NCBI GenBank assembly: GCA_015680685.1
Contig: MNCI01025042.1
Coordinates: 1,365,232-1,429,231, forward strand
Source of the DNA: Gnetum montanum
Taxonomy: Eukaryota; Streptophyta; Gnetopsida; Gnetales; Gnetaceae
Length of the DNA stretch: 64,000 bases
Direction: 5' to 3'
The notes beneath the pieces are model-generated. The model made no database searches, had not been told where the DNA came from, and was given only the letters and a program-made list of their open reading frames with translations. Each line of letters opens with the position of its first letter. Position 1 is the first letter of the stretch. Positions 10,067-20,560 of the stretch are shown here, in pieces. The translations under genes were made by a program, and so were the position numbers.

Positions 10067-10565
10067 TGATGACGTCGTCGTCGCCACCGCTTACGCCGCC
10101 GTTGTTCCCTTTTTGCCATTTTGTGCTTTTTTTGCTCATTTTTCGCTAAAATTTGCCTAGGAAAAATAATAAAAAAATATAAAAAACAGAAACTACTACA
10201 TCCTGGTTCCCCCGTGGACCCCGTTCTAGATGTTTACGCCCGATAAGGCGTTAAATTACCACTTATGGCCCGGTAAGGCCTTAAATCGCCATGCATCCTG
10301 GTGTGACGGTAATCCACCATCATGCATGTACACATAGTTTAAAATCACCAAAAGACACAGAACGATACCCCTTTGCTTATTCAGCTCTCTGTTTATTAAC
10401 AGGAGTAAGCTCAATGGACTGCCAGCATTTAACCACATCGTTAATCATTGATGGACCATACGGCAAAATTACAAGAGACATTAACATAAACCGCATAACT
10501 TAAGTTCATCGACGGACGATGCAGTCATAGCCTCAACACAGAAAATAACAGACGATTACAAAGAC
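10067..10565 (+). repeat. Spacer and TTAAA-repeat array 2 before element A pol
   Basis: 10070-10200 is AT-rich with no gene. About 10235-10295 holds two copies of CCCGxTAAGGCxTTAAAT, related to the TTAAACT arrays at 4790-5020 and 13870-14250. B keeps a match at 41285-41360 (AAGGCCTTAAACTAG and AAGGGCTTAAACTGG). 10291-10503 is open but unrecognised and may be the degenerate N-terminus of pol; MDCQHLTTSLIIDGPYGKIT is its clearest part. Confidence 0.5.
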
Positions 10566-12025
10566 ATGACAAAATTCCTTGACATAGAGGCCGAGAATAT
10601 CACCGAAGACCCGTTGGCCGAAACTCCCATCGTCATGCCCAATGGGGAAACTAAAATTTTAAAATTGAGCACCTTATTACACCCGCCATTAGCCAAAAAC
10701 ATTGAGAATGTGGTTAGGGAAAATATGAAAGAATTCACTTGGTCCTACATAGACATGCCTGGGCTAGACCCCCGAATTGTCCAACACAATATTATCCTTG
10801 ACCTGAAATTGAGACTGGTAAAACTAAAAGCACGAAAGGTGAAACCCGAGGTGGCATTGGCTGTTCGCAATGAGATCACCAAGCTTTATCAAGCTAGTTT
10901 CATTCGGGCTGTTGATTACGCCGAGTGGGTGTCCAACATGGTAATTGTTCCAAAGAAGAACGGAAGTATTCGGTTGTGCATTGACTTTCGGGATTTAAAT
11001 GTTGCAACCATAAAGGATGATTTTCCTCTACCCAGCATCAATCAACTTGCTGACTCAACTGCTGGGCACGCACTATTATCCTTTATGGATGGCTTCTTGG
11101 GATACAATCAAATACGAATCAACCCGGAGCATCAGCTTCGAACAACCTTTATGACACCATGGTGAACCTTTTGTTACACAATGATGCCCTTTGGTCTCAA
11201 GAACGTTGGGGCCACATATCAAAGAGCGATGACATTTATCTTTAGCGATTACATATTACACTCACTCAATGATTACGTGGATGACATTGTGGTTAAGTCA
11301 AAAATAGAGGAACAACATGTACAAGATCTTAACTTGTCTTAAAACGTTGTTTGAAGTACAAATTGAGACTGAACCCAAAAAAATGTGTCTTCGGCATCAA
11401 GACAGGAAAAATGCTTGGATTTATAGCCTCCGAAGTAGGGATATGAGTAGACCCCGATAAGGTTAAGGCCATAACGAACTTGAAACCACCAGGTAATCTT
11501 ACCAAACTTCGAGGTCTACAAGGCAAATTGCAGTTTATCAGGCGCTTCATAGAAAGACTAATGGATAAACTAAAACCTATGAACCACCTGTTACGCAAGA
11601 ACGTACATTTTGAATGGACTCCGCAGTGCCAAGAAGCATTCGACAACATTAAAAAGACACTTGCCTGGTTACCTACAGTTTATCCACCTCAAAACGATAA
11701 ACCATTTTACATCTACCTCGCTAGTTCGGATTCGTCCATCACGTCTATGCTTTTCTAGAAACGCGATGACGGAACCGAAGTCCTTGTATATTACTTGAGC
11801 CACGCATTAGTTGCCCATGAGGAAAAGTACAACAACATGGAGAAGTCATGTTTAGCTTTGGTCTTTTTTTTAAGAAAATGGCAACATTACCTCTTTCGTA
11901 ACCAGGTTTACATAATTTGCAAGGAAAATATACTAAGAGCCATAACAGGGAATATTTACGAAACAAGTCGACTAGCCTGGTGGAAAGCCATGATAGCCGA
12001 GTTTGACCTATACTATGTAGCGTAA
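10566..12025 (+). pseudogene. pol: Element A reverse transcriptase and first RNase H
   Basis: Core replication enzyme copying element RNA into cDNA. 10566-11165 begins with a pre-RT segment (NGETKILKLSTLLHPPLAKN) found also in B at 41840-41900. It then shows EWVSNMVIVPKKNGSIRLCI, DFRDLNVATIKDDFPLP and LLSFMDGFLGYNQI. After a stop at 11163, MMPFGLKNVGATYQRAM and the catalytic YVDDIVVKS (about 11270-11300) follow. RNase H 1 runs about 11560-12025: FYIYLASSDSSITSMLF, YYLSHALVAHEEKYNNMEK, and TSRLAWWKAMIAEFDLYYVA. Stops or frameshifts occur near 11163, 11340, 11443, 11756 and 12023. Motif wording matches Tat-lineage Ty3/gypsy RT. Confidence 0.9.
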
Positions 12026-12700
12026 TCATCAGTTAAGGATCAAGCTATAGTAAATCAAATGGCAACGTCACCAACACACGACCAAGCGACTATAGACCCA
12101 GAGTTCCCAGATGAGAATATAAGCACCATAGACATAGTTCCCAATGACTACGATGCCATTTTAAACTTTTATGGAGCATCCACCTCCCGAGGAGGAAGTG
12201 CAGCCGCTGTCATCACCTATCCCTCCAGGGAGATCTGACCCTTTGCCTATCATTTCAACTTTCACTGTACCAACAACATAGCAGAGTATGAAGGTCTCCT
12301 TAGAGGTCTCGCGGTAGCTTTGGCTTTAAACATCACACGACTTGTAGTCAGAGGAGACTCGCAACTGGTCATAAACCAAGTCACAGATGTCTATACATGC
12401 AAAGCCTAGCACTTACAACCATACTGTGACTTGGTAAAACACCTAATGAGGCAATTTGAAAACATCGATGTGCAACACGTGTCTAGAAATGATAACACCA
12501 TCGCAGACGCATTAGCCACATAAGCGTTAAACATATCGCCAAACATGTTCCACACGTTGCCAAGCTCCATAACCAGTTGTGCTGAACCAATCACCGACAC
12601 CCTTGACACGTTGCCGATTGCATCTGTTAGTTCAACACACGCGATAGAATGGTACGATGACATAAAAGAGTACCTTCTACATGGTGAAACACCACGACAT
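12026..12700 (+). pseudogene. Element A second (archaeal-type) RNase H
   Basis: Second RNase H domain downstream of the first, a recognised trait of Tat-lineage plant Ty3 elements. Readable motifs: FYGASTSRGGSAAAVITYPS (about 12165), FNFHCTNNIAEYEGLLRGLA (about 12260), LVVRGDSQLVINQVTDVYTC (about 12340) and VSRNDNTIADALAT (about 12480). The residues expected for catalysis are the D of the first strand (here YGA, apparently lost), E of AEYE, D of GDSQ and D of ADAL. Stops at about 12236, 12408 and 12521 break the frame. Not in the capsid half of the polyprotein; sits between RT and integrase as in the family. Confidence 0.75.
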
Positions 12701-13851
12701 CTAACAAATGCATAGAAAGACGTAGTGTGGAAACGTTCTAAGCAGTATACCTTAATAGGGGACACATTATGTTGTCGATCCTACGAAGGCATATTGCTAA
12801 CATGCGTTAGTAGTACCAATGCCCAAACTATTGTTGAACAGGTACATGAGGGACTATGTGGAGGACACATAGCACCGAAAGCCATGGCCACACATCGAAT
12901 ACGACTGTCTCACCAAAGTCAAAACATGTAGTACTTGTCAAAAACACAGCAATCTGATACGTGTCCCACCAAATGAGTTGCACACAATGCAAATCACATG
13001 GCCCTTTCAAAAGTGGGGGTTGGACCTCATCGGCCCAATAACACCCCCGTCTTCCGCGGGCCATAGTTTCATTATAACCGCGACAGAATACTTCATGAAG
13101 TGGGTAGAAGCTGCTTCCCTTCGAAAAACCACATCTAAACACGTGTGCAATTTGATTCTTGAAAATATTGTAACCCGCTTTGGCATTCCCATGACAATCA
13201 TCACTGACAACGGGCCACAATTTAGCAGTGTCGAGACCAAAACCTTTTGTGAAAATTTAGGGATCAAACATTTATTTTCATCCCCTTACTATCTTCAAAG
13301 CAATGGACAAGCAGAGGTAACAAACAAGACGATTATTACAATACTTAAGAAGATGCTTACCCAGAGCAAAAGAAAATGGCACGAGCAATTGACATACGCA
13401 TTGTGGGCATACCGTACTACGCACTAAACTTCGACAAGTAAAATGCCATACAGTCTTATTTACGGTTCAGAAGCTATTTTACCTTTGGAACTGCAGGTAC
13501 CATCATTAAGGATAACACTTTCGGGGCTCCTCGACGATGGGCAAAACAATGATCTACGCATTGTTGATCTTGACTCGGTGGAGGAAGAACACGTGCATGC
13601 CCTTGACCAGATCGAATGGTATCAAAAACAACAATGGCAACGACATCGGCATGACATCAGCAAGCACCCTATCAAAGAGGGTGACCTTGTGCTTAAAGCT
13701 GTTCGGGAACACCTGGACAAATTCTCAGCCAACTGGGAAGGGCCTTGGTCACTAAAGCGTTTGAGAACGGGGCATTCAAGCTAGCCGATATAGAAGGAAA
13801 CAAACTCGCCAATCCAACCAATCACTTGTTCTTAAAACCATTCTACATTTG
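12701..13851 (+). pseudogene. int: Element A integrase
   Basis: Integrase inserting cDNA into the genome. The zinc-binding HHCC motif is visible as VHEGLCGGH (about 12842) and CSTCQKH (about 12930) with a frameshift between. The DDE core follows: WGLDLIGPI (about 13015), ITDNGPQFSS (about 13200) and SNGQAEVTNK (about 13300), giving D, D and E. MPYSLIYGSEAILPLEL (13443) and EGDLVLKAVREHLDKFSANWEGPWS are the GPY/F-type C-terminal region. The final readable part is KLADIEGNKLANPTN...FLKPFY and stops at about 13851. A stop at 13425 and a frameshift at about 13765 are visible. No chromodomain is seen, as usual for Tat elements. Confidence 0.9.
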
Positions 13852-14260
13852 AGTACAAGCTCAGGTACGTAAGAGTCCTGGAATCACGACTATAAACTGA
13901 TACCACAACTCATCCTGGAATCATGACAATAAACCGATACCACAGAACAGTCCTGGGTTATGACTTAAAATTGACACCACAACTGTCCTGGCATCATGAC
14001 AATAAACTAATACCCCACAATGTCTGCAATGACGATAAACTAGCACCTGTTCGGCATGACAGTAAACTGCCATCGTCACAACCATCAGAGTCCGCTAAGA
14101 CTATAAACTAGCTTGCCTCCTCATAGTCCGCTAAGACTAAAAACTGGCAATGTAACGTCCGCCACGATGCTAAATAGGCAATGTCCAATGGGTTACGACA
14201 TAAAACTAACCCATGATAGTCCGCCAAGACTATAAACTGGCAAGTTCATCTCTAGTTCAT
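13852..14260 (+). repeat. TTAAACT-type repeat array 3 after element A pol
   Basis: At least nine copies of a 30-40 base unit of the form GTCCxGxxATxACxATAAACTGxxACC (near 13885, 13930, 13965, 14000, 14035, 14060, 14100, 14130, 14220). Later copies read AGTCCGCTAAGACTATAAACTGGCA. The array resembles array 1 at 4790-5020 in sequence and unit size, and the two bracket the antisense gene plus pol. A repeat-driven small frame at 13923-14111 is not a gene. Confidence 0.7.
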
Positions 14261-15275
14261 CAATCTGCCACCACATTTAAGCTTCATCACTACATCACTC
14301 GCCATCAGAAGATCCTACCAACGCTGCTGCCATTGACATATAGCGCTTGAAATCTCTTTCAGCATCTTTGTTCCCTCTGCCGCCATGTAAGTCTAAGCCC
14401 CATTATTCACTCATGGTTTGCTTGCCTCCTTGGAGTTACGTTTGCAGGATGACATCCAGGGGTTTTCGCACAAGAATGCACCTCATCGTAAGTAGCACGA
14501 TGGGACAATCTTCACAGCACACATGACGAGACTAAATCAAACTGTTTACTAGTACATCCCCATTCATCGACTCATTCCCTATCCGTTCACCAACACATTT
14601 TATTCAGTCACACCTTTGATACACCCAGTACACCTAAAACTTTGAGCATGCTGTCGCATACTGTAACACCTTGAAGTAGTCGCGACACATGACATAGCAC
14701 TTGTAGATGAGTACAAAATCAATGTAAAGTTTACGAAGAAAAAAAATGACACTTCCCATATAAGCCTTAGGCGGGAAGGCAGTTGTCTCAAAACCAAGTA
14801 CTCATGTTCAACACGGTCAAGCAGCATCCAGTTGCATGGCTTTGGTTCTCCGCCAACAGGACCCCCCTAAAACATTAAACATGGGCCTTGTTCCTCCAAA
14901 GAATGTAACACATCCACCAGTGGCTTTGGTCTTGCCAACAAGTTCTCTTGAACACTAACCAAGAGCCTTGTTCTGCCAAAGGACGCACATCGCATGTCTG
15001 AACTCCGAGTTTGCTAAAAAATGGCTATTGACAAGGACCAGCATGCCGCACACCTGAGCATCCCATTTCCCAAGCGCAATCCCTTGGGTAGTGATCGATC
15101 CCCACAATCTCCGTTTTCCTACTAGCCACAAACTTCACTTTTCCAATTCCATGTACTATTGAACACAGTGCGATGATGTCTAGTCAAGTGGCAACGGACA
15201 AAGTCTTTATATGGCTACTTGTGGTGTTTTTCATTTCTTTGTCGACACTTCTTGGGTAGATTCCTCCAAGCATGA
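14261..15275 (+). other. Element A 3' untranslated region
   Basis: About 1 kb without a recognisable gene. 14440-14500 (GGAGTT..GTTTGCAGGATGA and CATCGTAAGTAGCACGATG) is recognisable in B at 42250-42300 and in E at about 56100-56130 (minus), so it is a conserved part of the 3' region. Two related blocks around 14830 and 14920 share TGGCTTTGGT and a GCCAACA motif. 15222-15250 is an inverted copy of the coming LTR start. Confidence 0.5.
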
Positions 15276-15290
15276 ACAAAGAGGGGCCAA
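15276..15290 (+). other. Element A polypurine tract
   Basis: ACAAAGAGGGGCCAA lies immediately before the LTR start TGAAACACCA. The same tract precedes LTR starts in H (29017-29033 minus and 30973-30987 plus), E (55158-55174 minus) and, decayed, B (43931-43946). It would prime plus-strand cDNA synthesis. Confidence 0.8.
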
Positions 15291-16467
15291 TGAAACACCA
15301 CAAAAATTTCGAGCTTGGTGCTTCTCCAGCAAGAAGCAGGTCCTTGGGACCCACAGACGACCCCGGCTACGTTTGGTGTCGCACATTGCAACTTTGGGGA
15401 TCAAAAGGCTTAATTTTCACCAAGTATGCAGTACCAACGTATACGCCCAGCATATACACCCAGCATCCATAGCGTATACGCCCAGCGTAGACATGCAACT
15501 TACACGCCTGACGGACACTCTACATGTACGCTCGGTGGGTACGGCAAATGTTTATGCCCGACATGGAGTCTCCAAAGACAAAATGAAGACAGCATCGAAG
15601 AGCAAGAATTGAAGCAAGTCGGCAACCATTAGCGTATACGCCCGACGTATATGCCCAACCATTGTCGGCGTATACGCTGAGCGTGTATGCCCAGCTTCCA
15701 CAGCATCTACCCCCAGCATGTCCAGCGTATACACCCAGCGTATATGCCCAGAGTCTACGCCCACTTGATACAGCGTATACGCTTAGCATATATGCTCAAC
15801 AGATGTAATATGTTGTACACTTATAAATTTTACACCCTTTTTGCACCCGGTCAACATCCAGATGTCGCCCAACCCGAGTCTAGCATAACAACTGGTATAA
15901 AAACCCCACTTTTCCACTTGCACCTGGACGGTTGGCAAAATCCTAGAGCATACCGGAGAGCATTTACATTGTGCACTAGAGCTAAAAACCCTTTTATGTT
16001 GAACAGTCCCATACGCTGGGCACACAGTCTCTACGCTCCGCCTACAACGTGAACCAGCCGAGTCATCCCTGCACCCACCGGGGCTTTTCGTCCGCCTTGT
16101 GTTCCATCACAACTGCGTTAGACCGGTGCACTATACTGTCATTCTGTAATATCATTGTTTACAGTTTACGCTAATTTCTTACATGTGTTCTGTTTACGCT
16201 CATTTACATTTACGCCCTGTTCGCATCTGTTACGCTGTTTACGTTCTCGTTTACGCCTGTTACGCGGTTTACGCATAACCTAGCATATAGCACTTCAGCA
16301 TACGTTTGGGGAAATCCTTGTCTGATCTACGTGCGGACCACCCAAGTTTCTCTACCTTCGTGCACTCCAGCTCATCCTCAGGCGAAGGTAGGATCTTCTG
16401 TGTGCGTCCTGCGATCCCACAGTCTTTGTTTCCTTCCACCCGGAGACCGACAATTTCAGGCGGTACA
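15291..16467 (+). repeat. Element A 3' LTR (1177 bp)
   Basis: Starts TGAAACACCA after the polypurine tract and ends GGCGGTACA, matching the end of the 5' LTR at 34. It carries about five exact CGTATACGC cores between 15430 and 15790, then a TATA box at 15896. GTTTACGCT-type repeats fill 16140-16280. The following five bases (ATTTT, 16468-16472) should be the target duplication, but the 5' flank is outside the window. It is inserted in an intron of D's antisense gene. Confidence 0.8.
15893..15906 (+). promoter_or_regulatory. TATA box in element A LTR
   Basis: GGTATAAAAACCCC lies about 600 bases into the LTR and about 100 bases after the palindrome array. It is the best candidate for the start of genomic RNA. 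LTRs of B (19185), C (23513 and 35022, minus) and H (28228, minus) have comparable CCTATAAA(T/A) boxes. Confidence 0.6.
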
Positions 16468-18450
16468 ATTTTAGTTAGCATGCTTGTAGGTATAGGATGG
16501 ATGACCATGGGTTGATTAAGAGTAACTAGCTCTTACCCTTAGCCTAAATAGTGCTAGAGGTTTTTACCAAAGGCTAAGTGGTGAGGCTTACCATGATGGA
16601 GCAACTCAAGTATGATTTTAATAGGTACACCACACACTATGCCAAAGCCTACCATAGTTGCTTGGTGAATGGGATAGCCCATAGTTGGTGGGGAATCCCT
16701 AATTTTGATGTAGAGATACGTATCTCCCTAAGTGTCACCACACTACCTTCACCAAGTAAGTGAGATAAGAATTCTTGTTTTTTCTATTAGATTTTGTTTG
16801 TTATGCTATGCCAACATTTTCATGGCTACACATTTATAGGTTATTTAGGCCTTAATTATTTATGTGGTTTATTACTAGGGCTATAAATTTTGTTTTAATT
16901 GATTATATTCTTATATTTTTGTTTTCACATGTGCCTATGCCTATGCTAATGGGCTATTTTTGGTTTGTTGTAGGGGCTGTATCTTCCTTCATCATCACCT
17001 TGATCACTTCAAGATGTACTGAGAAGATACTTATCCTCAAGTTTGATGAGGTGGATCCAACACAACATTGGTTGGCTAGTTAAGCACCTAGAAATATTCA
17101 AGTAAACATTGTTAGTGTAGGTTTGCTTGATCATTTTATGGCTCATAGCCCAATCATATCCACTCTTGAGATGATAAATATCATTGACTCCTTTAAGAAA
17201 GGAGTGAAAACTTTTTTCACCCAGGTTCATGGTGTGCTTGTCACCTTGGCTATCGATGAGACTATCTTCTATGATCTTTTTGGTGTTCCTTGTGAGGACA
17301 TGACAATTGTTGCCAAATTGGGGAAGGATGCAGCTCATCAGAAGAAGATGAAAGAATGGCTAAACCCTTGTTTTGACCATTCTAGATTATCTCTAGTCTA
17401 GTTCCAAGATGTAGAGGCTAAGGAGGCATACCTATTGTTCCTCTCCTAGGAATTCCAAAAGTTGCTTTAACAAAAGAAGGTCATCAAAATTGAACAAACA
17501 TGAACCATGAAAAAGGTCCTCATTAAGGTGCTTAACTTAACTGGACTAGTCACTTGGTCTCTAGGCTACAAGGGAAGATCTTGAAACTCTGGAAAGACCT
17601 CACTACGATGTGCCACATGTACTATGAATTCTTTGTAGCATATCTTAGGAGGTTTGAAGAGTTTTTGGTGGTGCATAAGGATGGAAGATGGGTATGCCAA
17701 GACCCAACCTAGCTTTCTAAGCCTTGGGAGTGAAACTTATCTATCCAACATGCAAGCTTAGAACCTAGAAAAGGATGTTGGGTAATCATTCTCTATCACC
17801 ACTAATCATTTTAGTGGTGTACATTGTGCTTCCCCTGATAGCATGGGAATTGAGCCCCAAGTTTCCTAAGGAAATGTTTAGAAGGCTAAGGAATTATGCA
17901 CTAAAGTTGATAGAGAAGTTAGAGTGAGGTTGAAGAGGCCCATGGTTGAGGAAGTAGCACCAGTAATTGAGTAACCCACAAAGATGAGGCTTGTCTTTAA
18001 ACTTGGTCAAGCACATCATGTGATGGTATGTATGTTTTATTTTGTTTTATTTTTAGGTTATTTTACACTCTATGTTTTATGTTATAGGGTTATGTCATTA
18101 ATTTGTTTTAGGAAAAATGTACTAAGTTATTCTATGGTTTGTCTTTGTTGTTCTTGTCAATAAGCAACAAGAATTGGTATCCTAAGCAACAATAGTAGAG
18201 ACGGAGCAGAAACACCTAGAGGAGGAGTTTCTATAGTGACATGAGGATGAGGTGTTATCCAACATTGCATTGGATGACCTTGATGCTATATTTAATGGTT
18301 TAAAGCTAGGTGAACCCCTTGTTATCATCTTAGATGATGTTCCAAGTATTTATGAATTTCATTCTTATGTGTTGCATTTTATATTTTCATGTTTAAATCT
18401 TGATTTTAACTATATATGCTATATTTATGCCTATTGCAGCTCCTAATCCC
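16468..18450 (+). pseudogene. Element D antisense gene, 5' part, cut by A and B
   Basis: A decayed homologue of element A's antisense gene, on the plus strand because D is on the minus strand. The acceptor GCTTGTAG ends at 16489; exon 2 (16490-16755) encodes MEQLKYDFNRYTTHYAKAYH, matching A near 8200. A canonical donor ACCAA|GTAAGTGAG and acceptor TTGTTGTAG|GGGCT bound an intron at 16756-16973. Exon 3 shows LLDHFMAHSPIISTLEMINI (17127) and YEFFVAYLRRFEEFLVV (about 17625). Intron 3 starts GTATGTATG near 18024. Exon 4 gives LDDLDAIFNGLKLGEP (18268) and the next acceptor CTATTGCAG ends at 18440, ten bases before B's LTR. Numerous stops show old decay. The missing 5' exon lies left of A, outside the window. 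Confidence 0.75.
18446..18450 (+). other. Target site duplication of element B, left copy
   Basis: ATCCC directly precedes B's 5' LTR; ATTCC (45371-45375) directly follows its 3' LTR. One mismatch is compatible with C-to-T decay in an old insertion. Removing B joins the acceptor CTATTGCAG of D's antisense gene to the exon at 45371. Confidence 0.6.
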
Positions 18451-19763
18451 TAAAGCACCACCAAGAAAATTCATGTTGCCAATTTGTAACTTTCATCTTC
18501 CAACTTGAGGTAAGATTTTATTGTAAATGTAAGATTTGTAGTCCATGAGCTACAATCTTGCATACTTTGGCATTTGGGGATGAAAATGCCTTAAAAGTTG
18601 CTATTGCCTCATTTTACAAGTGGAAAAAGTTATCTCATGTCTATATTTGGGCTTGGGAAGGCTGAAAATGCCTTGGGAATTGAAAAATTTAGTATTTTCA
18701 TGGGTTTTTGTAGAGGTATAGCCTCAAGTACGCTAGAACCATCTACCCCCAGCCTAGATGGTGTTTAGTTTTTATTCTCACCAAAACCTAGCATAGTTAC
18801 CAACAAAACCCAACATAGATGAATATACCTAGCATTGGAATTGTTGGAATTTTGCATTTTCCATTTTTCCAAAAGTGGTACCGTAGTCACCCCAAGTCTT
18901 CAATAGTTGCAACATGGATAGCATAGACATCAGGTTCACCAATAGTTTCCAACAACTTTAGTGTATTCAACCAAGTTTAATGTAATTAGGATAGTGTCGA
19001 CATAGTGACAAAAGTCTATTTACTATTTATTGTATATAGATGGGCTTTGGTGGCTATGGTATATTTCAAACTTACTATAAATGGTCACATATGAAATTGA
19101 TGACTATTACACTTGCAAATAGATATAAATTTTTTAGTAATCATGACAGTGATGCACAGAGTCAAAATAAGCAATTCCACAACCTATAAATACCACACGT
19201 AAATGCCTTATTACAATTCCTAAGTTTTGGAGTGGTTCACAACTTCTTTTCAATAACAACCAATTCCACACTTTGCAACCAAGAGAGCCTTTTTTGCAAC
19301 TCTCAAACACCTTTGATATCAAGTTGGTGTCTATGTTGGACATTAGAGACTCCCCACGTGATACCACTGCACCAAAGGTGGAATACCAATCCATGATTAT
19401 ATTTGTAGATTCCAATGAGAACTAGCAAGGAGTTGCTAGAAATCTATACTTGTTTGAACTTGAAACTTCATTTTCCATTTCAATAAATTTACAGTTCATT
19501 GTTATGAAGATTTAAATTCATGTTTTCATTTTTGTGTTTTTTTTTTCATTTCAGATTTGCAATTTTGTTTTCATTTTCACTATCATTTATATTTTCATTT
19601 ATATTTACATTTACATTTCCATAAGTCCCTAGGTGATCAACTAGACTATATAGGGTGCCTTAAATCCCATTTTTGTAAGTCTTTGGGATTCAAGGCTAAA
19701 ATTATTTCAGTGCCTGGGATATTTTGAATTCCATTTCAGTAACCAAATTTTTTAGGTCCACTA
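18451..19763 (+). repeat. Element B 5' LTR (1313 bp)
   Basis: Aligns along its length with 43947-45370, for example the block AGAAAATTCATGTTGCCAAT at both starts and AACCAAATTTTTTAGGTC against AACTAAATTTTGTAGGTC at the ends. About 110 bases present at 44945-45060 in the 3' LTR are missing here. A TATA box CCTATAAATACC lies near 19185. The LTR start has decayed from TGAAACACCACC to TAAAGCACCACC. D's LTR (51132-52492, minus) is the same family. Confidence 0.85.
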
Positions 19764-20560
19764 ATTTTGTAGCATGAGAAGGAGGGCCTTTGCCCAAATT
19801 CTTAGCCAAAAATCCTTTTCCAATCTTGTTTAAAAACTAGGTATTTTACATTTTCAATTTCTAAAATGTGCAAACATATTCCATCAAAGCCAACATTGTT
19901 ACCCCAAACCCTTGCCTAAATACCCTAGCATAGTTATGGTAAGTGAGTTGGGTTTCTGCTGTAATTTTACAGTAGTTGTTGGATTCTTTGGAACTAGTGT
20001 AGTCTGCCTGAAAAGTCCATTTTCAATTCAAAAGTCCAATTCCATTCAAAACCCTAGTTCTATTTGTCTACTATGAAATTCAATGGCAAAAGTCAATGTA
20101 AACCACTTTTCGCTCTCACCACTTAGTGTAGTTGATCGAGAATCCCGATAGTCTACTGTGCCAACCTCTATGGTAGACCTTGTTGGAAGTGCTAGCATAG
20201 TTGGGAATTACCATCTTAAACCTTATCTACTACATAGTACATGACCATCTACTGTGTAGTATTTTACAGTAGTAGTTTTTCTACTACCTTTTCATTTATA
20301 CTCAATTACACTCATGGGTAATCCCACTAACTATAATTTTTACTAAAAATAGTAGAAAAGGTTAAACCATCTATTTGACAATTTCATTCAACCAATTCAC
20401 TATTTTATCTTTTAACTTTACCAATCATAGGTCAAGCCAATAGACCATGAGAGTTTATGACCCCAAGGACCCCATTGTAGTTGAGAGTAGGCAATCACTT
20501 AGGCTTAAGGGATGAAGCCTAGAGTTTTTGGTGATAAATGAAGATCACTACAACTTTGTT
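19764..20560 (+). other. Element B primer binding site and 5' leader
   Basis: TAGCATGAGAAGGAGGGCC at 19771-19789 is the decayed primer binding site. The leader has blocks such as CTAGTGTAGTCTGCC and AGTGTAGTTGATC that look like CpG-decayed descendants of A's TACGCT motifs. No gene is visible. Confidence 0.6.
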
